Under the pieces are notes generated by a model, which saw only the letters and a list, made by a program, of their open reading frames with translations, was not told the origin of the DNA and ran no database searches. Made by a program: the position numbers and the translations under genes. This document shows positions 43,605 to 51,567 of a DNA stretch of 64,000 bases, piece by piece. The DNA is from Gynurincola endophyticus (lineage in GTDB: Bacteria; Bacteroidota; Bacteroidia; Chitinophagales; Chitinophagaceae), in NCBI RefSeq assembly GCF_003991195.1, contig NZ_RCWL01000005.1, positions 261,078 to 325,077 of the forward strand. The letters are read 5' to 3'. How positions within the stretch are numbered: the stretch's first letter is position 1; each line of letters starts with the position of its first letter.

Positions 43605-45182
43605 ATGCCCATCAGAATGGTCGACGATCCTTCGGGCCCGTCTAACGACAAAAACTATCGCAGGTCCTCTAACACCGGAGGCGGCGGCAATCTGATTAAT
43701 TTTTTACCCTTATTATTAGGTCTCTTCCGCTCTAAATTCGGATGGGTACTAATCTTAATAATAGTAGGAGGATATTTTTTTCTCAATCGCTCTGGTAGTA
43801 GCCTTGGCGATTCTCTTTCCCAATTAGCTACCGGCGGATTTTTAGATCCCAAAGAATTTGACAAAGCCAGTATATACGAATCATTGGCAGAGGATGATAC
43901 CAAAAATCCATTACCCGGCGCTGCAAACCTGTATAAATTTGCCCCACCGGTAGGTAATCAGGGCTCGCAAGGCTCTTGTGTTGGATGGAGTAGTGCCTAC
44001 GCGGCCAGAACTATTCTGGAAGCAGCCCGTTCAGGTGCGCGGCCATCAGAAATTGCTTATAGCCCGGCATTTTTGTATAACCAGATCGGGTTGCAGGGAT
44101 GCCAGGGAACCTATATTGTTCGGGCAATGGAATACATGACGCAGAAAGGTAGCTTGCGTTACAGCGAGTTTCCCTATGATGAAAATAATTGCTCACGACA
44201 ACCAGATCAAAGTTTGCTCACTGAAGCGCGCGAACACCGCATGCAGGGTTTTAACCGGTTAACGAAAGGTAATACTACCGACGAAATAGATCTGAGAGCC
44301 ATTAAAGAAAATCTATCGCAAGGGGCGCCCGTTGTAATCGGTATGATGGTAGGAAACAGCTTTATGCAGGGAATGATGGGGCAGGATGTTTGGGAGCCTG
44401 CAAGCGGTGATGAACGAATGGTTGGATTTGGTGGGCATGCTATGTGTGTGGTGGGATACGATGATCGCCAGTACGGTGGTGCTTTTCTGATTATGAATAG
44501 CTGGGGAAGTGAATGGGGACGGAATGGTTTTGCATGGGTAAGGTATCCTGAATTCCAATATTTTGTACGTGAAGCTTATGGACTGGAACCTATGCGTGTA
44601 ACCGGTGCTCAATCGCAGAAAACACTCACGGGTGAAATGGGGTTAGTTGCAGTAGACTTCAATAACAACGAACTGGTTAACAAAGGTTATATAGCCTTAC
44701 AGAAAACAGGTAGTTATCTTTTTAATACAAGTGTACCAATCACTATGGGAACCCGTTTTAAGATGGAAATTAAAAATGATATCCCTTGCTACATTTATGT
44801 ATTTGGAAAAGAAGAAGACGGAACGAGTTATACCTTATTTCCTTATCCGGAAACAAATGATCCGTCCAAAACAAAGTATTCGGCTTTTTGTGGAATTACC
44901 GGTTACCGGCTCTTCCCAAAAGATAAAAGCATGACCCCTGATAAAATAGGAAATAAAGACTATATCGCAGTGGTGGTAAGCGACCGTGAACTCAACTGGG
45001 TTGAACTGAATAAAAAACTCTCACAAAACCCGCAAAGTGATTTTCAGACAAGATGCGAACAGGTGTTTCAACCCACCGGAAATGTACAACTGGCTTCGTC
45101 TTCGAAGGGAACCATTCAGTTTAAGGCAACCAGTGCCACAGGCTTAGCCCTGGGTGTAATAGCCATTGATAAAACCAATTAA
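43605..45182 (+). CDS. membrane-anchored papain-like (C1) cysteine peptidase
   Basis: A 525-residue protein. A basic, Gly-rich N-terminus and one membrane helix (about residues 45-62) are followed by a C1A-type domain. The catalytic residues are C125 (GSQGSCVGWSSAYA), H278 (GGHAMCVVGYDD) and N298 (IMNSWGSEWG). A further 200-residue C-terminal beta-rich region (about 315-525) follows the peptidase domain and is not recognised. The single N-terminal helix suggests the peptidase domain faces the periplasm. It is followed 31 bases later by a thioredoxin-like gene, which may keep its active Cys reduced. Confidence 0.85.
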   Translation: MPIRMVDDPSGPSNDKNYRRSSNTGGGGNLINFLPLLLGLFRSKFGWVLILIIVGGYFFLNRSGSSLGDSLSQLATGGFLDPKEFDKASIYESLAEDDTKNPLPGAANLYKFAPPVGNQGSQGSCVGWSSAYAARTILEAARSGARPSEIAYSPAFLYNQIGLQGCQGTYIVRAMEYMTQKGSLRYSEFPYDENNCSRQPDQSLLTEAREHRMQGFNRLTKGNTTDEIDLRAIKENLSQGAPVVIGMMVGNSFMQGMMGQDVWEPASGDERMVGFGGHAMCVVGYDDRQYGGAFLIMNSWGSEWGRNGFAWVRYPEFQYFVREAYGLEPMRVTGAQSQKTLTGEMGLVAVDFNNNELVNKGYIALQKTGSYLFNTSVPITMGTRFKMEIKNDIPCYIYVFGKEEDGTSYTLFPYPETNDPSKTKYSAFCGITGYRLFPKDKSMTPDKIGNKDYIAVVVSDRELNWVELNKKLSQNPQSDFQTRCEQVFQPTGNVQLASSSKGTIQFKATSATGLALGVIAIDKTN

Positions 45183-45213
45183 AGTTGTATCTTAATAGAG
45201 TAAATATTCTGAT

Positions 45214-45708
45214 ATGAAAAAGTTAACTCTCAATATATTTTTACTATTCGTGATCGTAGTAACGAATGCACAACAAACTGCAAAACCAACCTTGTATAAT
45301 CCGAAAGACAATGCAGCTGTCTCTATATCGAACGCAGTTAAAAAAGCAAAGACTGAAGGAAAACATGTGTTGTTACAAATCGGAGGTAACTGGTGCGTAT
45401 GGTGTATCCGGTTTGATAACTATATAAAAGGTGATGCGCAATTAGACTCTATGATGAAAGCCAATTATGTGGTTTATCATTTAAACTGGAGCCCTGAAAA
45501 TAAAAATGAAGATATTCTGGCAAAACTGGAATATCCGCAGCGATTCGGATTTCCGGTGTTTGTCGTGTTAGATGGAGACGGAAAAAGAATACATACACAG
45601 GATTCAGGATTACTGGAACAAGGTGAATCTTATAATAAAGGATATGTCAGAACATTTTTTGATAACTGGTCAAAAAATGCACTGAGCCCTGAAAACAATA
45701 AGCAATAA
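45214..45708 (+). CDS. secreted thioredoxin-fold protein
   Basis: A 164-residue protein with a signal peptide (to about NAQ, residue 20). The thioredoxin active site is C61-V-W-C64 within GGNWCVWCIRF, the pattern of DUF255/thioredoxin_7-like proteins. A cis-Pro segment FGFPVFVVLD follows near residue 112. It probably reduces or isomerises disulfides in the periplasm. It is between the cysteine peptidase and DUF4442 genes in a tight cluster. Confidence 0.87.
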   Translation: MKKLTLNIFLLFVIVVTNAQQTAKPTLYNPKDNAAVSISNAVKKAKTEGKHVLLQIGGNWCVWCIRFDNYIKGDAQLDSMMKANYVVYHLNWSPENKNEDILAKLEYPQRFGFPVFVVLDGDGKRIHTQDSGLLEQGESYNKGYVRTFFDNWSKNALSPENNKQ

Positions 45709-46197
45709 ATGATGACTTTTGATATTACTGAATTTCTTAAAATAGTGAAACATCCTGTCAAGGGCAGGATGTTTTTATTTACAAAATTACCAAGCGCCTA
45801 TTTTGCCGGTGTACGGGTAGTGGATTGTAAGGCCGGCTTTTGTTCGGTGAAGGTTCCCTATAAATGGTTTAGTCAAAATCCATTCAGGTCTACTTATTTC
45901 GCCTGCCTGTCGATGGCCGCAGAAATGAGTACCGGCATTCTGGCCCTTGCAAATATCTATCAGCGAAAACCGGGTGTTTCCATGCTAGTGGTAAAAATGG
46001 AAATGGAATATTTTAAGAAGGCTGTAGATATTACCACTTTTACCTGTAATGATGGTGTAGAAATTGCCAACGCAGTGCAACAGGCTATTGATACAAAACA
46101 AGGAGTGGAAGTGATGGCTACCAGTAAAGGAATCAACAAAAACGGAGAAGTGGTTGCCATTGCAAGATTTTACTGGTCGTTTAAAGCTAAATCATAG
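45709..46197 (+). CDS. DUF4442 hotdog-fold protein
   Basis: A 162-residue protein of the DUF4442 group, related to PaaI-like thioesterases. The features are VKGRMFLFTKLPSAYFAG near the start, VPYKWFSQNPFRSTYFACLSMAAEM in the hotdog helix, and the segment MLVVKMEMEYFKKA. The start is ATG at 45709 or 45712, directly after the thioredoxin-like stop, so the two genes are probably co-translated. The thioester substrate is unknown. Confidence 0.87.
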   Translation: MMTFDITEFLKIVKHPVKGRMFLFTKLPSAYFAGVRVVDCKAGFCSVKVPYKWFSQNPFRSTYFACLSMAAEMSTGILALANIYQRKPGVSMLVVKMEMEYFKKAVDITTFTCNDGVEIANAVQQAIDTKQGVEVMATSKGINKNGEVVAIARFYWSFKAKS

Positions 46198-46323
46198 AAA
46201 AATATATCGGGTAATAAAATCAATACGTTCTCTCATATACAATGAACATTAATATCGTTTTACCGGTTATACTGAAACCAGTATGCTCGTTATTATTGCA
46301 TAGTATCAGTTAAAAATCAATAT

Positions 46324-47724
46324 ATGAAAATATCGTTTCACGGTGCAGCCAGAACAGTAACAGGTTCCAAACATCTTATTACTTTGAAGAATCAGAAAAA
46401 AATTTTATTAGACTGTGGTTTGTTTCAGGGAAAAGGTTCGGAGGCCGGCAGGTTAAATGCTGAGTGGGGATTTGAACCGGAATCCGTTGATTATGTGTTT
46501 TTGTCGCATGCACACATAGATCATTCCGGACTATTACCTAAGTTAGTGAAAGACGGCTTTAAAGGAAAAATTTATTGTACCCCCGCTACTGCAGAACTTG
46601 CTACAATTTTATTAGAAGACTCAGCAGGAATTCAGGAAGATGAAACGAAGTATATCAACAAAAAAAGAAGGGTAGAAGGTCGCCCTTTGTTAGATCCGTT
46701 ATACACGATGGATGATGCCGTAAAAGTATTCGGCCAATTCAAAAAAATTGAATACGGCGGCTGGCATAAAGTAGATAATGATATTGAAGTGTTGTTTACT
46801 GATACAGGACATATCATCGGAAGTGCCGCAGTTCATGTGAAAATTACAGAAGACGGTAAAACCGAACAGGTTTCTTTCAGTGGAGATGTAGGCCGGTACC
46901 GCGATGTTATTCTAAAGTCTCCTCAAATATTTCCACAGGCAGATTATATTATTTTAGAATCTACTTACGGAAACAGTTTGCATGATTTACATGTTACGAC
47001 TCCCGATCACCTGCTTGAAATAATAGAAGAAACATGTGTAAAGAATAAAGGTAAACTGATCATGCCTGCATTCAGTGTAGGCAGAACTCAGGAACTGCTG
47101 TTTGCATTAAACCAACTCGAACTCGAAAAGAGATTACCCAACGTCGATTATTATGTAGACAGCCCTTTGAGTGTTGAAACTACTGAACTGTTGAAAAAGT
47201 ATCCGGAATACTTTAACAAGAATATGCAGAAACTATTAAAGGTAGATGGTGATCCGTTTAAATTTAAAGGACTGAAGTATATACAAACCGTTGAAGAATC
47301 AAAACTACTCAACTTTCGGCAGGAGCCCTGTGTAATTATTTCTGCCAGCGGTATGGCTGATGCGGGAAGAGTAAAACACCATATCAGAAACAATATCGAG
47401 AATAGCAAAAATACAATTCTGATGACCGGCTATTGTGAGCCTAATTCTTTAGGAGGACGCTTAATGAACGGTGCAAAAGAAGTAAGTATTTTCGGACAAC
47501 GTCACGAAGTACACGCGGCTATTAAAAGTATCAGAAGTATGAGCGCACATGGAGATTTCGAAGATCTCTCGCAATTTCTCGCTTGCCAGGATCCTAAGCT
47601 CGTAAAACAGTTGTTTCTGGTACACGGAGAATATGAAGTGCAGGAAGCATTTAAAGATCGCCTGATGAAAAAAGGATTTGAAGTGAGTATTCCGGAAATG
47701 CATCAGGTATTCGGGCTCAGTTAA
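46324..47724 (+). CDS. metallo-beta-lactamase / beta-CASP RNA-processing exonuclease
   Basis: A 466-residue protein of the CPSF-like, bacterial YSH1/Mbl-Rnase group. The zinc motif reads H62-x-H64-x-D66-H67 (FLSHAHIDHSGLL), followed by a GDVGRYRDVIL loop, a beta-CASP insert (about 195-400), and the C-terminal motifs SASGMADAGRVKHH and MSAHGDFEDL. It probably cleaves RNA in the cytoplasm. A terminator follows directly. Confidence 0.93.
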   Translation: MKISFHGAARTVTGSKHLITLKNQKKILLDCGLFQGKGSEAGRLNAEWGFEPESVDYVFLSHAHIDHSGLLPKLVKDGFKGKIYCTPATAELATILLEDSAGIQEDETKYINKKRRVEGRPLLDPLYTMDDAVKVFGQFKKIEYGGWHKVDNDIEVLFTDTGHIIGSAAVHVKITEDGKTEQVSFSGDVGRYRDVILKSPQIFPQADYIILESTYGNSLHDLHVTTPDHLLEIIEETCVKNKGKLIMPAFSVGRTQELLFALNQLELEKRLPNVDYYVDSPLSVETTELLKKYPEYFNKNMQKLLKVDGDPFKFKGLKYIQTVEESKLLNFRQEPCVIISASGMADAGRVKHHIRNNIENSKNTILMTGYCEPNSLGGRLMNGAKEVSIFGQRHEVHAAIKSIRSMSAHGDFEDLSQFLACQDPKLVKQLFLVHGEYEVQEAFKDRLMKKGFEVSIPEMHQVFGLS

Positions 47725-47730
47725 AAAAAT

Positions 47731-47758
47731 AAAAGCTGGTGAACCAACCAGCTTTTTT
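47731..47758 (+). terminator. terminator after the beta-CASP gene
   Basis: A 10-bp stem (AAAAGCTGGT / ACCAGCTTTT) with a 6-base loop runs into further T residues, 7 bases after the stop codon. Confidence 0.85.
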
Positions 47759-47910
47759 CTTTTAATCCTTAAATATAGAAACCGTCGCTATATTATTTTC
47801 AACTCAAATACGATCCGTAACAAATATGTAAATCCTTTTCTGTAAATGAAAGTTTTTTAGATTAAACAGAACAAAAAAGCGATCAATGATCAGATTCTTG
47901 CGGTGAACGA

Positions 47911-48600
47911 TTACAAAATGTTTAATCTTTTCAGTATTTCCGGCTTCTGTGATTTGGAAACAGGAATCTCATTACCCTGAATAAAAATAAAATTCTCCCG
48001 AATGTCATCTATTCTGGCAATATTCACAATATAAGATCGGTGAACTCGTATAAACTGCTGCTTGGGAACCTTCTCTTCAAGGTTTTTAATGGTATGGTGT
48101 GAGATGAATTTTTTGTCAGCGGTCACAAATTTCACATAATCGCCCATGCTTTCAATAAACAGAATATCAGTGAGGTTTAGCCTGATGAGTTTGCCGTCAG
48201 ACTTGATAAAAATATGATCAGGCGATGTTTGTGTGGGTATCGATGGCGAATCGGTACTTAGCTTAGCGATCGCTTCAGAAAATCTTTGATAAGTATAGGG
48301 TTTCTTTAAAAAATCTACCACCTTGTATTCAAAAGCCGGGTAAGCATATTCAGGTTTTGAAGTGGTAAGAATTACTTTAGGCAGATAAGCTAATTGGTCT
48401 AATAAATCAAAACCGGTTGCTTCGGGCATTTCAACATCCAGAAAGATAAGATCAACAGGGTTTTCATTTAAGTAGGATAGAGCATCTGCAACGTTCGAGA
48501 ACTTTGCCGTCACCTGAATATTTCCAGCTTTTTCACAACATTTGGATAAATATTCAGCTGCTACAGATAAGTCTTCAACAATAACGCAACGTAGCATCAT
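47911..48600 (-). CDS. LytTR-family response regulator
   Basis: A 229-residue two-domain regulator. The receiver domain (1-120) has its phosphoacceptor D55 (FLDVEMPE) and the acidic pair E9/D10; the LytTR DNA-binding domain (about 125-229) carries ESMGDYVKFVT and QFIRVHRSYIVN. It starts at the ATG at 48600, overlapping the HPt stop codon (ATGA), so it is translated with the HPt gene. Its likely phosphate source is the divergent hybrid kinase. Confidence 0.94.
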   Translation of the reverse strand: MMLRCVIVEDLSVAAEYLSKCCEKAGNIQVTAKFSNVADALSYLNENPVDLIFLDVEMPEATGFDLLDQLAYLPKVILTTSKPEYAYPAFEYKVVDFLKKPYTYQRFSEAIAKLSTDSPSIPTQTSPDHIFIKSDGKLIRLNLTDILFIESMGDYVKFVTADKKFISHHTIKNLEEKVPKQQFIRVHRSYIVNIARIDDIRENFIFIQGNEIPVSKSQKPEILKRLNIL

Positions 48601-48998
48601 AAGAATTGGGTATTATATTCCTTCAGTTGAAGATAAGTTTTTTCAAGCAATTGTTTACTATTTAGAATGGTTGAAATTAAATCTTTGTAAACAGCAGAAC
48701 CACTATTCAGATCTTCATTTTTTCTGCATAAATCCTCATAATTCTTACAATCTTCCTGTACCTGCGGTAAACCCAGAAAGCCGAAGGTGGGCTTAAATTT
48801 ATGGAGCGACTTTAGCAGCTGTTGCCGGTCGTTGCGGTCATAAGCGCCGGTAATTTCAGCCAGATCTGTATCGAAATGCTCCAGTGAGACCGAAAAGAGG
48901 TTCTCAATCGTTTGATAATCATCCTGATACAGCTCCCATAGAAATTCACTGTCGAAATTTGGGTCAAAACGGAAATTTTTATTTTCAGAGGCTTCCAT
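48597..48998 (-). CDS. HPt (histidine phosphotransfer) protein
   Basis: A 133-residue alpha-helical protein. The phosphorylated histidine is H66 in LLKSLHKFKPTFGFLG, the HPt signature. The rest is helical with acidic and aromatic residues. It passes phosphate between the receiver domain of the hybrid kinase and the LytTR regulator. It overlaps the regulator gene by 4 bases and starts 50 bases from the divergent kinase gene. Confidence 0.88.
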   Translation of the reverse strand: MEASENKNFRFDPNFDSEFLWELYQDDYQTIENLFSVSLEHFDTDLAEITGAYDRNDRQQLLKSLHKFKPTFGFLGLPQVQEDCKNYEDLCRKNEDLNSGSAVYKDLISTILNSKQLLEKTYLQLKEYNTQFL

Positions 48999-49048
48999 AA
49001 AAATAGATTTTCATTTGATTCGTTATATGTTAACACCTATTCCCACTT

Positions 49049-51196
49049 ATGAAAACAAGAATTCTTGATTTATGCCTTTCAATCTACCAGGAAATTATTT
49101 TTACCGGTATTGAAAATGGCGTGACCAAAGAACAAAAGAGCAAAAATATACGGTTTAATCAATTTATCATTTTAGCACTTTTGCTCAACTTCTTTTCAGT
49201 GCTGCTTTACTTCTATCACAAATTATACATAAGTGCTTTAATAAATATCACCTCAGCCTATATATTTTTATTGGCATTTTATCTGGGTGCAAAAAATAAA
49301 GTGAACTGGGGGCGTATTCTGGGTATCATAAATATCAATGCTTACCTGATGGTAGTAAGTTATGTGGAGGGGCTGAAAGCCGGTACTTACTTACTTTACT
49401 TTCCTTATTTTCTGGTGCTGACTTTTGTGGTGTCGATGCGAAGAAATATGCGTGAGTTAATGATCGTTTATACTATTACAATTATTTCAGCGTTTTGCTG
49501 CTTAAAGGCACTGCCGTACGAAAATAATATTCAGGTAATTACAGCCTCTCTTTATCAGAAATTATATGATTCTAATTTGCTGATGACCTTGTGCATGACA
49601 ATTATTTTCTCCTATTTCATCCTCCGGATCAATAAAAAGAACGAGGAAGAAATTCTACAGGAAAAAAGATTTGGCGATACTATTTTCGATACTTCTCTGG
49701 ATGGAGTATTTATTATGGACAGAACAAATAATGTAATAGCCAGTGTCAATAACAGGGTGTTAGAATTGTTTGAGATCAATAATAAAAATGAAATCATAGG
49801 CACATATATAGAGTCGTGGTTCGATGAGGGTGACCTGAAACGGTTCAATGCTATTGAAATGGAACTCGAAAAAGAACCCGCTAACTGGCAGGGAGAACTG
49901 GCATTTACTTCAAAAACCGGAAAAGTGATTTTCGGATATGTAAGTGTGGTTCCTTTCGAAGAAAAAGAAAACCGATACCTCAAAATAAGCGTATTGGATG
50001 TATCACAGGTAAAAATGGCTGAGTTTGAATTGATGAAAGCCAAAGAACAAGCAGAAGTGGCTGCACGCGTGAAATCAAGATTTTTAGCAAACATGAGCCA
50101 CGAGTTGCGAACGCCACTCAACGGTATTATAGGATCTACCAATTTATTGGTAGAAGAACCTCATCTTGCCGCACAAAAAGATCATCTGGAGCTTTTGAAA
50201 AATGCTTCAGAGCACATGATGGTGCTGGTGAATGATATTCTGGATTATAACAAAATTGAAGCCGGTAAATTAGAACTGGCTGCAATGCCGGTACATATAA
50301 AATCGTTCTTAAAAAGGGTAATCGCTCCTTTTGCCTTGATGGCTAAGGAAAAGGGCTTGATTTTTGATTTCGAATTTAATGAAAAACTGAACGAAACCTT
50401 TTTGTTCGATGAAACAAGGCTTAATCAGGTACTAAGCAATTTGCTGAGTAATGCAGTTAAATTTACTCATCACGGAAAAGTTTCTATCAGTGTTACAGGT
50501 GTTATTGAAAAAAAACAACTTGGAAAAATAATATTCGAAGTACGGGATACAGGAATTGGTATTCCATCAAATAAACACAAAGAAATCTTTGAAAGTTTCA
50601 CCCAGGCAGATGTAAACACTACCCGGAAATACGGTGGTACAGGTTTAGGTTTGGCCATCACAAAACAAATTATACAAAAATTCGGTTCAGAACTCAGCAT
50701 AGAATCAGAAGAAAACAAAGGCTCAGGATTTAAATTCGAATTACAGCTTCCTTTGCAGAAAGAGCGTATACAGCCTTCTGTTATGAAGCTGATTAAAAAT
50801 GAATCTAATCTTGAAGGAGTTAAAATACTCGTGGCCGAAGATAATCCTGTTAATATGCGCATCGTTACAAAATTTTTACTAAAATGGGGATGTATTGTAG
50901 AAGAAGTAACTAATGGTGTAGACTTTTTAGACATAGCAACAAAAAAAACGTATGACCTCTATCTGATAGATGTGGAAATGCCCGAAGTTGATGGCGTTAC
51001 GGCAATTAAAGAATTAAGAAAACAAAAAAATTATATACCAGCCATTGCTTTTACCGCCGGCGTTTTTGATGACATGAAAGACTTGTTTTCTGAAAAGGGA
51101 TTTAACGATTTTATACTGAAACCCTTTAAGCCTGGCGACTTATATGATAAAATTGTACAGCTGACTGAAGAAAACAAAGATAGAGCCGTTTCATAA
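49049..51196 (+). CDS. hybrid sensor histidine kinase with membrane, PAS and receiver domains
   Basis: A 715-residue protein. Six or so membrane helices (about 28-190), a PAS domain (about 205-325), HisKA with H351 (ANMSHELRTPLNG), HATPase_c with GTGLGLAITK (about residue 530) and a C-terminal receiver with D641 (YLIDVEMPEVDG). The phosphate path is expected to be H351, D641, HPt H66 and then LytTR D55. The stimulus is not known. The divergent HPt/LytTR pair shares the 50-base promoter region. Confidence 0.94.
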   Translation: MKTRILDLCLSIYQEIIFTGIENGVTKEQKSKNIRFNQFIILALLLNFFSVLLYFYHKLYISALINITSAYIFLLAFYLGAKNKVNWGRILGIININAYLMVVSYVEGLKAGTYLLYFPYFLVLTFVVSMRRNMRELMIVYTITIISAFCCLKALPYENNIQVITASLYQKLYDSNLLMTLCMTIIFSYFILRINKKNEEEILQEKRFGDTIFDTSLDGVFIMDRTNNVIASVNNRVLELFEINNKNEIIGTYIESWFDEGDLKRFNAIEMELEKEPANWQGELAFTSKTGKVIFGYVSVVPFEEKENRYLKISVLDVSQVKMAEFELMKAKEQAEVAARVKSRFLANMSHELRTPLNGIIGSTNLLVEEPHLAAQKDHLELLKNASEHMMVLVNDILDYNKIEAGKLELAAMPVHIKSFLKRVIAPFALMAKEKGLIFDFEFNEKLNETFLFDETRLNQVLSNLLSNAVKFTHHGKVSISVTGVIEKKQLGKIIFEVRDTGIGIPSNKHKEIFESFTQADVNTTRKYGGTGLGLAITKQIIQKFGSELSIESEENKGSGFKFELQLPLQKERIQPSVMKLIKNESNLEGVKILVAEDNPVNMRIVTKFLLKWGCIVEEVTNGVDFLDIATKKTYDLYLIDVEMPEVDGVTAIKELRKQKNYIPAIAFTAGVFDDMKDLFSEKGFNDFILKPFKPGDLYDKIVQLTEENKDRAVS

Positions 51197-51567
51197 CCGG
51201 AATCAGGCAGTGATTTTTTGCCATCGCCATTAATTAAATGGTTAACAAATGTAAATGCATGGTTAATGTTAGGTTTGCCTCTAAAAGGTTTCATCATATT
51301 CAGAAAAGTTATACCTTAGTGGTAGAATTATTCGGAGAATCTCAAAAAAATACTGATCACAGATGATCGATTTTATTCGTTAGCGAATCAGTCGAAGCAT
51401 TTTTTTGTTTGAAGATGTCAACTTGATAAATTTATCTTAGCATAAGAGTACTGACTTCTTTAAATAAAAAATTTACCCCCTAATTTCTTAGATCGTTTCG
51501 TGAATTAATTGCCTTTATTTAAGGCAACAATCTTCTATTTCAATTTTATACATTGTTCACTAAAAAA
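51197..51567. other. intergenic region upstream of susC
   Basis: No gene is seen. It holds small hairpins (GATC-acagat-GATC near 51355 and TTCG-TTAG-CGAA near 51380) and an AT-rich stretch that should contain the susC promoter, although no exact TAnnTTTG box could be located. A further hairpin lies near the end, listed separately. Confidence 0.4.
51509..51527 (+). promoter_or_regulatory. hairpin in the susC leader
   Basis: TTGCCTT and AAGGCAA form a perfect 7-bp stem around TATTT, ending 40 bases before the susC start at 51568. It may be a leader structure or an operator. Confidence 0.4.
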
